From Cryptomeria japonica (lineage: Eukaryota > Streptophyta > Pinopsida > Cupressales > Cupressaceae): a stretch of 60,000 nt of DNA. The stretch lies in contig NC_081410.1 in the NCBI RefSeq assembly GCF_030272615.1, forward strand, positions 286,627,957-286,687,956, read 5' to 3'. The notes beneath the pieces were generated by a model. That model saw nothing but the letters and a program-made list of their open reading frames with translations. It was not told the origin of the DNA and made no database searches. Within the stretch, counting starts at the first letter, position 1. The number at the start of each line of letters is the position of its first letter. The position numbers and the translations under genes are program-made. This document shows, one piece after another, positions 1 to 11,848 of the stretch.

Positions 1-368
1 TCCATCAGTGCTTTACACCTTACATTACATTCACATTTGTCTAAACTTGAGTGAAAAGGTCACTTTCTTGTCCTCATCATTCTTTGTCAACACACTACAT
101 ACAACAACATTTTGCTAAGTGGTCCCTCATCAAGGTCTATCACCTTTGGGTCTCATTTGGTCTTACTTAGAGTCAAGGTCAACTTACCTCATCAAGAGAA
201 ACTATCATCTCTTTGGAAGCCATACCTACTCTACTACATACTTACTTGATCTTACACTTTGGACATTGCAAGTACACCTCAGATTCATTTACATTCCATC
301 CAACTCTTGGTCCTCCACACTCTTTCCATTTTCATCTAGTCTCACACATCTTGGTCAATACCTAGTTC
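1..368 (+). other. leader of the Tat element
   Basis: This is the pyrimidine-rich sequence between the missing 5' LTR and the first Gag methionine at 369. No primer-binding site is recognisable, so it probably lies outside the window. A short open frame (119-376) crosses it but has no recognisable domain, and I do not call it a gene. Confidence 0.45.
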
Positions 369-2880
369 ATGGTTGAAACCCATTTACAAAAATCTAGGAG
401 AGAAGCTAAAGAGGCTCAAGAATCTGCAAACATGAGTTCTTATGAGTATGACAATGATATCTTTTTCAATTCCGATCATACTACATTACCTAACATGGAT
501 GCCTATAGAAACATTCCAAATGTTGAGAACATGGACACTACAAACAACAATGATACACACAATGACAATATGGACAACTTTTTCGTACATTCAGCAGAAG
601 TGGAAGACACCATTATGAATCCTCATTTCAATTGATTGGTTAAGGAAATAATGAGGAGAGATAGACAATATTTTCTACAAGTGATGGCACAAAGTGGAAC
701 CAAGATCCCTCATGATTTTGACATGTCTCAAATAATGGAAAATCAACCTTTGCAACAATCTCACTCCAACATAGATTAAAGGAGGCCTAATAGTGGAGGC
801 AATAGAGGACCGCATCTTGTGCCCGAATCACCATCATCTTTGTTTGAAAAACCAGAGGTCCCTTACACACATGGTCAAGCATATGATACTCACCTTCATA
901 GACCATTATGGAAGTACTATACAGAAAAATATGCTCAACCACATACTAATGCTAAGGATCAACCACCAAAGCAATTGGATATTCAAAGGCATGCTCAAAA
1001 TTTGGACACAAGGAAACCCCGCATCAAATTTGGGGGCAACACACTAGAACAAACTCATGACATGCCTATAGAGTATGGTATACATGGACAAAGTAGATAT
1101 TCCATTCCTCACCATGACTCTATACCAAGTGGTCCATACACGCAACATCATTATAGATGTCCTCCATATGAACATGTGTATGATCAATATCATCCATATA
1201 TGCAACATGCTCATCCTCCAATTGGTGCCTCAAGCATGGGGTATGGTCCAAGAAGTCGATCTCCACCTAAGAATAATTTGGAACAGCAAATCAGGGACTT
1301 ACAAAAGAAAATGGAGGACATAAATACACCGAAGCCAACTTACACAATGAGAGACATATGTCCTTATCCATTTGACAAGAGCATTCCAGTGCCTCATTTT
1401 CCTACACACTTTGTGACACCTAAGTTTGATAAGTACAGAGGAAAAGGGGATCCTAAGGCACACATAAGATAGTTTTTCATAGCTTGCATTGAGGTAGTAG
1501 TAGAAGAGACATATTTGATGAGATTATTCCCACGGAGCTTAGGTGATCAAGCTATGGAATGGTTCTCCCAACTTCCACCTAGAATTAAGTCTTGGGGTGA
1601 CTTAGCAGAGGCATTTATCCAACATTTCTCATACAACATAGAGACAGACATATCAGTCACTACTTTGTGCAACACCAAACAAAGGGATGGAGAATCTTTT
1701 TCATCATTTTTACAAAGATGGAAAAATCTAGCCAGCAGATGCTCTTGTGAAATTCCACAAAAATAAATGGTAGAAATGTTCACCCAAAATGTTAAGAAAG
1801 ACATTGGCTATGATCTAAGGAAAGCTTGTTTGTCCACTTTTAGGGATGCCATTAAAAAAGGCTTAGCAATAGAGAAGGTCCTAATTGAACAAGGAGTCAT
1901 TAAGATATTCAAAGAAAACAAAGATGACTTTAAAGGAAAAGACAAGCCAAGATTTTGGAACAAAAACAAGAACACAGTCAATGATGGTGTTGTCGATGCC
2001 AATACAGTGCGACCCAAAATCATTTTTTCTAGATGAAGCTCTACAAACAACCAAGTGAATACTCAAACAACTTCCAAATCATGAAGGAAGTACACTCCAT
2101 TGGGAGAACCACTTGAGTCTGTTTTCAAAAAGTTAGTGGCAAACAAAGTAATCACAATTCTAGATTATCCTCCATATGAACCAAAGGTTAAACCAAATTG
2201 GTGGAATGATGATGAATATTGTGAATTTCATAAGAGAAAGGGTCATAAGATAGGAAATTGTCATCATCTGAAGAACATCATATAAGATCTCATTGATAGA
2301 GGTGACATTGAGATCGAGGGACACTCATCCAATCAATAACGTGAGATGTTTAAGGAACCATTCCCAAAACATGACAAGGGAAAATCTGCAGCCATAGACG
2401 ACCAAACCAACTATACCAGAGCATCCTATAACTATGATTCAACTATCAATCACATCTCGATGGACAATTATGTCTCTACCATAATCATCAAGGACAAAAC
2501 GCCTGAGAATTCTACCCAAAGACCCAAAATTGTCCTAAAAGGCATTGGATCTTCTTCTGAACCTACCTCTGAATGTCATGTTACAACCCATCGAGGTAAA
2601 TTCACTTTGCAAGGTGCTCCAACCAAAAACACCACTTCCTCATCAACCAAACCTGAGTATGACATTGTAGAACAGTTAGGGAAGACACCCGCGCTCATCT
2701 CCATCCTTGAGCTCTTACGCATATCCCCCGCACATAAAGCTATTCTTGACAAAATCTTGAGAGACACTACTGTCCCTACTGATCTGAACATGGACCAGTT
2801 TCAAGCCATGGTGGGATACCTTTCCGTTCCACATTCCTTTACATTCATAGAAGTCGATGACGCCTCCATAAGTTAGCCAC
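369..2880 (+). pseudogene. Gag polyprotein region of the Tat element
   Basis: Gag packages element RNA into particles. One frame runs through the whole stretch, broken by stops near 633, 777, 1,470, 1,764, 2,034, 2,082, 2,283, 2,337 and 2,874. The N-terminal 250 codons are Asn/Asp- and His/Pro-rich. The capsid-like core (about 1,400-1,900) has the plant retrotransposon gag signature: a KFDKYRGKGDP segment, then AMEWFSQLPPRIKSWGDLAEAF and FLQRWKNLASRC. A short zinc-knuckle variant at about 2,215-2,270 (YCEFHKRKGHKIGNCHHL) follows the pattern C-x2-H-x4-H-x4-C. The start at 369 is the first in-frame ATG before conserved sequence. Nearly every stop can be explained by CAR to TAR, CGA to TGA or TGG to TGA. 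The division from protease is approximate. Confidence 0.85.
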
Positions 2881-3416
2881 ATAACGCACCTTTACACATT
2901 GAAGCCTTCATACACAAACATCGAATAAAATGAGTTTTGATAGATGGAGGAGCAGGTCTGAACATTTGTACATTGAGCACTATTAAACAATTGGGATATT
3001 CTGATAAAGCTGTGAATTCTACAAACAAAATTACCATCAAGGCATATGATGATGAAGAGTGTTCATCCAAAGGCACAGTCACCTTACCTCTTAGAGTTGG
3101 GCCAGTTACAAAGGATGTGGTTTGTCAAGTCCTAGACCTAGATCTCACACATAATATATTACTAGGACGTCCTTGGATTCATGAAATGAGGGTAGTCCCA
3201 TCTACATATCACCAATGCATCAAGTTTCCTCACAATGGAGTTGAAATAATAGTTAATGGAGATCCTAATCCATTCATATACTGCAATAACTCGAGATTGA
3301 AAATTGAAATGATCATCCCAAGTAATAGGGAAGTTGTTCCTTCTTCTGCATACATTGATCTTGAGTCATTAAAACCTTCAACATCAAAACAAGGTGAGCT
3401 TAAAGGGAAATTCTAG
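2881..3416 (+). pseudogene. retropepsin-like protease of the Tat element
   Basis: Aspartic protease that would cleave the polyprotein. The active-site segment VLIDGGAGLNICTLST at about 2,934-2,980 has the D-G-G-A variant usual in plant Tat elements in place of DSGA. The second conserved block, HNILLGRPWIHEM, lies at about 3,150-3,190. It is in frame with Gag, with stops at about 2,931 (likely from CGA) and 3,414 (likely from CAG). Homodimerisation is inferred from the family and is not visible here. Confidence 0.85.
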
Positions 3417-3425
3417 GACAAGGGC

Positions 3426-4031
3426 ATGGGTGAATACACTTTGAATCAAACCATGTACTTACAACAAGTCATGAGTTCACCAAAAGAATATGGAATACCC
3501 CATCCTAATAAGCAGGTATCTATCATTATACTCAAATGGGACCCTACTATCTTTCAAAGATGGGGTGAACTGGAAGAGGAAGACTTATACAAAATGCTTT
3601 ACAAAGACCTTGAAAATGATACACAAGATCATATCAGCATACCATGTGAGAAGTATGGCAAAGGGTTCAAGATTCTACAAAAAATTGGGTATGATGGCAA
3701 AAGCCCTCTTGGCTTAAGAAAAGAAGGTATCATTGAACCTTTACAACCTGAATTGACATTCAAAAAGGAATGCTCGAAGGGACTTGGTTTCATGACTTCC
3801 AAGGTTCATACTCAAAAGGTAGAAGAAGCATTACAAATCAAAGCTGCCAAAATTCAACAAGAGAATCGCTATTCCATAGACTCCAACGAATGGGAATGGG
3901 GTTTAGACAAATCCTCCAGTGACTACGAGCTCACCAAGATATTCAGAGAGCTAGATGAACCCACAAAAGAAGAGGAATTTTATGAAAAATTCAAAGTTGG
4001 TCAAGAAACAACCCCGGAGGATCCCATATAG
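3426..4031 (+). pseudogene. G-patch domain segment after protease
   Basis: The segment at about 3,650-3,800 reads KYGKGFKILQKIGYDGKSPL, then GLRKEGIIEPLQPE and CSKGLGF. This is the glycine pattern of a G-patch: an aromatic or large residue two after G, a GxDG turn, GLG-like and GI..P blocks, and a terminal GLGF. G-patch domains bind nucleic acid and follow protease in some retroviruses and Ty3-type elements (established knowledge). The rest is an acidic linker of about 90 residues. It is in frame with protease, and the stop at 4,029 (TAG) is probably a decayed glutamine codon. Confidence 0.8.
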
Positions 4032-4034
4032 TCC

Positions 4035-4842
4035 TTGCCTCTAAGGCCTAGGTTGAAATCACATAGAATGAGAACACCTGTCCTAGAATGCGCTACTAGT
4101 GATGATAATTTGGATTTGTTCATGATCGAGACTGATGAGGAGAGTGCCAACGATGACCTTGATAACTACCTCGACATACCTGAATATAACTGCACCTTCA
4201 CTCTTAGCCCTGCTAACTTCAAAGAAATCAAAGGCCTTCCCCTTGTTCACCACCAACTTATTGACTAGGACCATGAAGGACTTGCATAGTTTGAAACATT
4301 CCAAAATGATGAAGCTTTTATTGACTATCTTGGCATACGAGAGGATCTTCCCCCTGGGGACCATAAAGTAGGATACATTATAGAAGTCAACAGCGTGGCA
4401 TATTTTGGTGAGGGTGTCAAACCTTCCAGTCACAAAAATATAAAAATAAAAACAAAACAAGGGTCTTATGGAGAAAACCACACTGTGGCGTTGTCTGACC
4501 CCAAAAGAGTAAAAAGAAAGGACGTATTTGAGGGTGAAAACCTCTCTAAGGCACCCAAAGATGGAAGGCTCGACATTCTCCCAGCATCATATGAGGAAAA
4601 GTCATCCATGTTGGTAGAGGAGACTATCAAAACAAACATTGGTACAGAAGAAATTCCACACAACATATTCCTGGCTCAATCTCTGACAGAGTCAGAAAGG
4701 TCAAAATTCATAAGTTTCTTCATAGAATGACAAATCAACTTTGCATGGTCATACACTGATATGCCTATATTGGATCTGGATTTGGTAATGCACCATTTGA
4801 TAGTTAAACTAGGGGCAAAACTAGTGAAACAAAAATTAAGAA
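4035..4842 (+). pseudogene. linker between protease/G-patch and RT
   Basis: This continues the Gag-protease frame through an acidic, low-complexity spacer with stops near 4,266, 4,287 and 4,728. No domain is recognised in it. Just before RT, about 4,795-4,842, the sequence matches the usual plant gypsy RT lead-in (HHLIVK..AK.VKQKLRR), after which the frame shifts by one base at the tgcatccac run. From there the polyprotein continues in the second frame. Confidence 0.7.
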
Positions 4843-4843
4843 G

Positions 4844-5500
4844 ATGCATCCACAAGTTGCATTATTAGTCAAAGCAGAGCTTGAGAAATTATTGGATGTT
4901 GGATTCATATGCCCAATTGATTATCCTGAATGGATCTCCAACTTAGTTCCTATCAGTAAACTAGATCGTAGTATCAAAATATGTACAGATTTCAGAGACA
5001 TCAACAAAGCTTGTCCTAAGGATTATTTTCGGTTACCAAATATTGACTTGATTGTCGATCTCATAGCAAGTCATGAGATGTTATCCTCGATGGATGGATT
5101 CTCTGGTTACAATCAAATAAAAATCGCATCCAAGGATCAGCACAAAACAACATTCACTTGCTGTTGGGGAACTTTCTGTTGGAATGTCATGCCCTTTGGG
5201 CTAAAAAATGCAGGTGCTACATATCAAAGAGCCATGACTACTATCTTTCATGATCTCATGCATGTAACTATGGAAGATTATGTTGATGACCTCTTGGGTA
5301 AATCAATAGATAGAGATACACATTTGGACATACTTTCAGTCATCTTTGATCATTTGGAAAAGTATAAAGTAAGATTAAACCCCAAGAAATGTGTCTTTGA
5401 AGTAACCTCCGGGAAGCTCCTAGGATTCATTGTATCAAAAAGAGGAATCGAAGCCGATCCAGCAAAAGTCAAGGCCATCCTAGAGATGCAACCACCATGA
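4844..5500 (+). pseudogene. Ty3/gypsy reverse transcriptase
   Basis: RT copies the element RNA into DNA. Conserved blocks appear in order: EKLLDVGFICPIDYPEWISN, KICTDFRDINKACPKD, SSMDGFSGYNQI (first catalytic Asp), MPFGLKNAGATYQRAM, DYVDDLLGKS (the catalytic Asp pair), then LNPKKCVFEV..GKLLGFIVS. All three catalytic aspartates are present and the frame is open for 218 codons. It opens one base after the frameshift near 4,842 and ends at a TGA (5,498-5,500) that is best explained as a decayed CGA. Confidence 0.93.
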
Positions 5501-6126
5501 AATATCAGTCAACTTTGATCTTTACAAGGGAGACTCCAGTCCATATGAAGATTCATAACACAACTTGCAGATAAGTGTAATCCTTTTCAGCACTTGCTAC
5601 ATAAAAACATCAAATTCAAATGGGATGATAACTATCAACAGGCTTTCCAGATACTCAAAGATTATCTTCTGAATCCACCAGTTTTGATGCCACCAGTTCT
5701 AGACCAACCTCTATTACTATACATATCAGCTACTTCAATAGCACTGGGGGCACTCTTAGCACAACAAGTTGTTGAGGGCAAAGAAAAGGCAGTATACTAT
5801 ATCAGCCGCACATTGGTGGGATATGAGCTAAACTACACACCAATTGAGCGTGCATGTCTTGTTGTGGTCTTTGCTTTGCAGAAACTATGACATTACATGC
5901 TAACTCATAAGACTAAGTTGGTTGCAAGGATTGATCCATTGAAATACCTTCTCAATAAAGCAACACTTACTGGGCGACTAGCCAAATGGGTGATGATCCT
6001 GAGTGAATTCGACATCGAGTATGTGGATAGAAAAGCAATAAAAGGACAAGCCATCATAGATCAGTTAGCAGATGCCCCCATGATAGATGATGTTCCTCTA
6101 ATTTCAGAATTTCCATACGAATCTAT
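5501..6126 (+). pseudogene. first RNase H (connection-like) domain
   Basis: This covers the RT connection region and the gypsy-type RNase H. QPLLLYISATSIALGALLAQ at about 5,705-5,765 aligns with the usual first strand, but the catalytic aspartate (normally in a DAS-type motif) is absent. RTLVGYELNYTPIERACLVV and the LSEFDIEYVDRKAIKGQAI block follow. Loss of catalysis here fits Tat elements, where a second RNase H does the work. Stops at about 5,498, 5,513, 5,549 and 5,888 all fit CGA to TGA. Confidence 0.8.
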
Positions 6127-6497
6127 CTTAACAGTGTCACATGCAAAGCCATGGCAACTATACTTTGACGGCTCAGACACATAGCATGGGGCAGGAGCTA
6201 GCTTCCTCTTCATAACTCCTCAAGGGGATTCTATACCAAAATCATATCGATTATCATTTCCCTGCACTAATAACATAGCAGAGTATGAGGCATTAACAAC
6301 TGGATTATGGATTGCAGTTCAGTGGAAGATCCAGGAACTTCATGTTTTAGGGGATTCTCAGCTTGTAATTCGTCAAGCAACTGATGACTACCCAAAAAAG
6401 GATGAGAAATTAATGCCTTACAAAAGAATGGTGGATGACCTGAAACAACATTTCATGAAGATAGACTTTGAGCAGATACCAAGAGAGAAGAATTGAG
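6127..6497 (+). pseudogene. second, archaeal-type RNase H (aRNH)
   Basis: An additional RNase H lies between the first RNase H and integrase. Catalytic-type residues are visible: LYFDGSDT (D), NNIAEYEALTTGL (E) and LHVLGDSQLVIRQ (D). In plant Tat elements such a domain is thought to take over RNA:DNA hybrid removal after decay of the original domain (established knowledge). Stops sit at 6,182 (TAG, likely CAG) and 6,494 (TGA, likely CGA); otherwise the frame is continuous with RT and integrase. Confidence 0.85.
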
Positions 6498-7897
6498 CCA
6501 CAAATGCCATGGCTACAATTGCTTCACTGATCGATCTACCTCTGAATGAGACCCGCTATGAGTTCTTGGTGGATAACCTTTTGGTTCCCTCATATGAAAT
6601 TACTCCTATTGAGATGATATGTGTTGTTGGTCCTGAGTCCCAGTTATACGGTTCCATTTTCACGTACCTTCATGACAATATCCTACCTCCTGACCTATCC
6701 AATAACCAACGTCGCACTTTCATTCGCCAATCTTCTCGATATGTCATTTTAGCCAATATCCTATATCATCGAGGTCTAGATGGCACTCTTCTTAGATGTT
6801 TAGAAAGTGACGAAGCTCAGATTGCGTTACATGAAGTACATGAAGTATGTGGTCCACATTCTAGTGGTCCTACCTTAGCCAAGAAACCCATCAGGACTGG
6901 ATATTACTGGCCCAATATGGAAAAAGATTCATATTAGTTTGTCAAGAAATGTAAATAGTGTCAACTTCATGGAGACCTCATTCATGCACCAACACAAGAA
7001 CTTCAACCAATTGTGACTCCTTGGCCCTTTTGTTAGTGGGGACTCGATCTCATAGGCAAGATTCACCCTCCATCTTCCAATAGTCATAAATTCATAATCA
7101 CTGCCATAGAGTATTTCACAAAATGGATCGAAGCCGTGCCTCTCACACAAGTCACTAGAAAACAAATTTCTATATTCATTCTCAACTATATCATTTGTCG
7201 ATATGGTATTCCTATTTCAATGATCACGAATAACGGGCGTCCCTTCAAAAATCAGGATGTTCATGAACTCTGTGACCACTTCCATATTACCCATCATTTC
7301 TCCACACCATATTACCCCCAAGGTAACGATCAAGCTGAGGCGTCTAATAAAACAATCCTTAAAATCTTGAAAAAGATAGTCAACAGCGTTGGCCATAATT
7401 GGCATATCCAACTTAATCCTGCACTTTGGGCCTGCCACACAAGCATCCACACACCTACAGGAGCTACACCCTATTCACTTGTCTATGGTGCTAAATCTAT
7501 CTTGCCTATTGAGGTCGAGTTACCCTCTTTACGAGTCTCTTTGAAAAACATTATCAGTGATGAAGACTACAGGGTCTCTCGCTTACAAGAACTTGAACTA
7601 TTGGATGAATGAAGACAAACTACTTTTAATCATCTCAAGGCTTATCAACAACGAATGAGTTGCAGTTACAATCATAAAGTGAAGCCTTGCACATTTGAGG
7701 TAGGTGACTTGGTTCTCAGAGAAAATCCTAAAAATCAACAAGACAGAGAGAAGAAGGGAAAGTTTGAACCAAACTGGCTTGGTCCTTACATCATCACAGC
7801 AGCATATGGATCTGGTGCATATCAACTCTCAACCACAGAGGGTGAATCCTTGGAGGATCCTATCAACAACATGCACCTTCATAGGTTTTACACATAG
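6498..7897 (+). pseudogene. Ty3/gypsy integrase
   Basis: Integrase inserts the DNA copy. The zinc-binding HHCC region is at about 6,825-6,965 (ALHEVHEVCGPHSSG, then FVKKCK.CQ). The DDE core follows: WGLDLIGKI at about 7,040 (first Asp), MITNNGRPFKNQDV at about 7,220, where the second catalytic Asp is replaced by Asn, and QGNDQAEASNKT at about 7,325 (Glu present). The C-terminal GPYIITAAYGSGAYQL block ends with MHLHRFYT and a TAG at 7,895. The Asp-to-Asn change is a G-to-A transition that would inactivate the enzyme. Stops near 6,935, 6,956, 7,034 and 7,610 are also transition-type. Confidence 0.9.
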
Positions 7898-8200
7898 CTC
7901 TCCAGAGTATCCCAATTTTTAAAAATACAAAAAAATTCAAAAAATTCAAAAATACAAAAAAATCAAAGAATTCCAAAATACAAAAAAAAACAAATCATAA
8001 AAATACAAAATCATTACTTGGTGAAAACCTAGCAAACAAGCGCCTTGTGACACAAAAAAATCAAAAAAATCAAAAATTGAAAAACAGAAAAACATTTCGT
8101 CCAATGATGAAAACCACTTCGGTGGCGCCCTGGGCAAGTACCATGGTGAAAACAGTGTCACCAGCGCCATGCATAGAGACATTGCTCCTCCCTCCTTCAG
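7898..8200 (+). repeat. A-rich tract and repeated GGTGAAAAC motif after integrase
   Basis: Right after the integrase stop comes about 170 bases of (A)n-TACAAA/TTCAAA sequence. Then three copies of a TGRTGAAAAC motif appear at about 8,020, 8,104 and 8,150, each next to GCGCC. This post-pol block resembles the region after integrase in plant Tat elements (recalled, not checked). Its function is unknown, and RNA structure or packaging is only a guess. Confidence 0.5.
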
Positions 8201-9660
8201 GATTCCATTTCATCCTTTCACTTTGCACACACTCACGACCTATTCATTCACAATAAACTTACCCATTCCCATCATGGCTTGTCATTGATCTACCCAAGAT
8301 TGGTTAGCCATTCATAATAAACATTCCTTTTCATCCCTTTCCATCCATAATAAATCAAATTCTATCTGTGGCTAAGGTAAATCCTACATCTATTGATGGG
8401 TGTGGAACTGAGAGCATCGCCCATTTTGAGGAGTACAGTTTCTTCTACTTTTCTTCAATCTATCCATGCAAAATCCATAATAAAGCAGCACTTGCATTGC
8501 CAGTCCGCAATAAAGTTTCGTCTTCTCCACAATAGAGTATCAGTTTCATGGATTTAGTTAGTTTCAGAGGAGACACAATAGCAAAAATGGGCTTCAACAA
8601 ATCAAATCTTTCAATAGACTCAGACAACATTATGGTTCAGTGCGATCTATCCTTTTTGTGAAAGTAAACAATGTGACCACAATCAAATAAGACTTATACA
8701 AGTGACAAGAAACACTAAACTTGAGGACTACAGTGGATGTTGGTGTCGAGTCTTGGTTTTATTTTGATTTTATCTTTTGGTGACATGTCTTTTAGCTTTT
8801 CCAGGATGTCTCTAACTAGAGATTCTATCTCTAGGATGTCTTTGACTAGAAAGGCGAGGATGGGGTATCGTCACCTATTTTTCTTTTGCTGTCTATGGAT
8901 TGTCTCTTAGTAATGCTATGACTTGTCAAAGGATATGAGGACACTGAGAGTCTAGTATGAACTGGGGCATTCCTTGTTTGCAACTGTCTGATCTCCATGC
9001 AAATAGGTACAATGACTTTTTGGGTCGAACATATGCCTCGATTGTCATAACCTACTTGCCATAATAAAGCTCAATGATGATAACACACAAGAAGTTATTT
9101 CACTTTCATATCTTCTATCTTCCATCCCCCTTTCTTGATTGACCTCCATCGTCCTTCTTGAGTCCATGTAGCCTACTATCACATGACTGAGTATAATGAC
9201 ACACCAAAAATATTCGCATTTCATGTTGTTTTCACCTGCATTACCACATATTAAGCATTTCATACATACATATAGATATCATAATCACATCACATCCTGC
9301 ACACAACACATATTAGCACATTTTATATTCTCATCATGTAAATAGTTATTTGCATCGTCATATCCATCTGCATTTCATACATTCACATTCACATATGCAT
9401 AACATATAAAACATAAAAGAACAAAAATATGGCATTTCATCATATACATATTTATGTCCATATCATAAGCATCACATAGAAACATACATCACATAGGTAC
9501 GCATGCATACAGCTACTACAAAGATGAATCATCTCATATATATAATCAAAATTGTCATGATATAATGATGTCAAAATACATATGGCTACAAAATCACCCG
9601 AAGGTGTTTACATCATCATATAAAATAGTACAAAACTGATACATAGGGATCCCTCTATGG
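8201..9660. other. 3' non-coding region of the Tat element
   Basis: I find no convincing coding sequence on either strand. The sequence has short direct repeats (for example the GGATGTCTYTAACTAGA-type repeat at about 8,803-8,855) and a pyrimidine/AT-rich stretch at 9,240-9,560. It separates pol from the antisense PMD-like pseudogene. Confidence 0.5.
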
Positions 9661-11433
9661 CTATGATGAACTCCCTCCCTCGGAGCCACCTGGCCTCGAT
9701 GGAGTCTGAGCCCTAGAAGGACCCACCCCAGGATCATCTCTCCTATCCCCTCTATCTAGTGGTGGTGGAGGACCCATAACCTCATAGCTAGATGCCCATC
9801 TCCTCTGGCTCCCTCCTGTAGTCGTTGCTATCCGTGATGGTCTATGGAAGCTCCTCACCCGCTACTCTAGTGACACTACCTCACAATATAGGTCTTGCCA
9901 GTAACCTATCTCCTTCCCTACCCATAGAACATAGGCATATCTAGCCCCTGTGTCCTTTTTTGCCTGCCTCCCAGCCCTCAATGCTATCTTAGCCTCAGTA
10001 TAGTGCTAGATAGCCTGATCTCGCTCATGCTCTGTGTTCCCCAGTCACCTCCTAAGCCTAGTTGTCTCCCTCTCTAGGTCCTAGATCTCATCTGCCTGTC
10101 CCTGGCAGATCTCTCTTAGCTCAAGCAGCTCATCCTCCTCCTCCTCAGCCCCTTGTGCCTCTGCCTATGGCTCCCCCTATACTGGTACCTGTGCCTCTAC
10201 CTATACCTGCCTCTACCCCTGTCCCTACACCTATCTAGGACCCTATGTTGCTGGCACCTATAGTGGCAATCCACCGCAAACCCTCACCACCTGAGCCTGT
10301 CTCTCCTCCCCACCCTCTCTCCGTGGAGCAACCCTCCTCTCTCCAACAGTACCTTGTCTCCTCCATCAACCTCTCCCCCCACCATCTCTGTCATCATCCC
10401 CATCCCCACCACCATCTCCATCTAGAGGCTCCCCTGGGTCTGTCAATCGTGGAAAGGGATACTCAGCCCAATATGCCATGTACTCTGCATCCATGCCTGC
10501 ATCCTCAATCTCTGGCCACATATCCCATGGCATCGACACCATCTTTACTAGTTGCATCACAGCCTAATGATATGACAACAATGGCCCAAAGTGTGCTTGA
10601 TCCCTGACTGTCCAAGCATACATCCTAGAACCCCGTGGCATCTGCTGAATATGACCAAACTACCTGCACACCCTATCAATCAGCTATCTCTCCAATACAT
10701 AGGGCATCTGCCCAATCAGATATCTACTCCGGAAGGTATAAGGTACATCCACTACATCATCCTCCCACTACTCGCACTCACGGTATGACCTCCATATCAC
10801 AGTGTCGATCTCATCTAGGACTCGACGCCAATGCTCCAACCTGCCAATATGTGGTTGTGAGGTAATCATATCATATAAATGAACAAAGTTGCATCCATGA
10901 CCCCTGCCCCTGAAATGTATCGGTCAGGTAACCAGTAGATGCTCATATGCCCACACCTACAACAAGGTAACTTCGTAGCCCAATCCTATGGATCCATGAT
11001 AAACAAACTAATGCAGCTCATAGTACAAGTGTGCCAGCACACATGGTCCCCAGGCATATCTGGTGTGTTGTGTAACCAGTGTCTCCAAGGTGCTCCCCCA
11101 GCCCACAGCCAACCCTTGTGTCACCCTGTCTAGACACAAGAACCCACTGATCACTCCTCCTAGCACTACTGGTAGTGCCAGTCCTATCCCTGTCATGGTA
11201 TCCCATGCCACATGTCTTGCCCTCATCTCTAGTCCTGTATCCTGAAACACTCATCTCAGGGCCTCCCTATCTCCATCTCGATCATAGGGTATTAGCTCCC
11301 CATCGATTGGTATCCTCAATATCTTGTATACATCTTCCAAGGTGACTGTCATCTCACCCATCGGCAAATGAAACGTGCATGTCTCTGAGTGCCACCTCTC
11401 AGCAAGTGCAGTCAGTAAACCATGTTTGCCCAA
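9661..11433 (-). pseudogene. antisense plant mobile domain (PMD) gene captured in the Tat element
   Basis: Read on the minus strand, 11,433-11,251 gives LLTALAERWHSETCTFHLP, then MGEMTVTLEDVYKILRIPID: the entry motif of the plant mobile domain (aminotransferase-like PMD, MAIN-type; established family). The same frame continues with ISGFLCLDRVTQGLAVGW and HTRYAWGPCVLAHLYYELH (11,250-11,008). Further PMD blocks follow in shifting frames: QVWAYEHL, LEHWRRVLDEIDTVIWRPY and QFGHIQQMPRG. A coiled-coil-like stretch follows at about 10,110-9,950 (DLERETTRLRR), and a Gly/Ser tail ends at 9,661 (RPGGSEGGSSS). Stops and frameshifts make it a pseudogene, and no ATG is found upstream. PMD genes are known hitchhikers in plant transposons. 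Confidence 0.75.
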
Positions 11434-11610
11434 AACTCAAGTACATACAAGATGTATCTTAGACCCATAGCCTCAATAGCAGCTCGGTCCTCGAATGTCA
11501 GCTCTGGTCATAATCTCTACATCAATAGGAATCTCTCTTGTGACTCCAGCATAGGCAAATACTCATGTAGTCAAGCAAAGCAATCATGTCAGTCCTAATG
11601 ACACTCACTA

Positions 11611-11848
11611 TTCATCACAAAGTGTTGCTTCTATCCTAGTGACACTCACTGTTCATCACAAAGTGTTGCTATCTATCCTAGTGGTACTCCCTATTCATCA
11701 CAAAGTACTACAAGTTTTGCACTCCCTGTTCATCACAAAGTGCTGCTCATATTTGCACTCCCTATTCATCACAAAGTGCTGCTCCTATTGGTACTCCCTG
11801 TTCATCACAAAGTACTATGTCTTGGTACTCATTGTTCATCACAAAGTG
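11611..11848. repeat. 34-42 bp minisatellite with TTCATCACAAAGT core
   Basis: Seven copies of TTCATCACAAAGT start at 11,611, 11,652, 11,694, 11,729, 11,765, 11,801 and 11,835. They are separated by variable CTATCCTAGTGGTACTCCCTG-like spacers. The array lies just upstream (in antisense sense) of the PMD pseudogene, inside the Tat 3' region. Confidence 0.85.

Noticed and set aside
119-376. 85-codon open frame in the Tat leader
   Set aside because: Pyrimidine-rich leader sequence without domain; overlaps the true Gag start in another frame.
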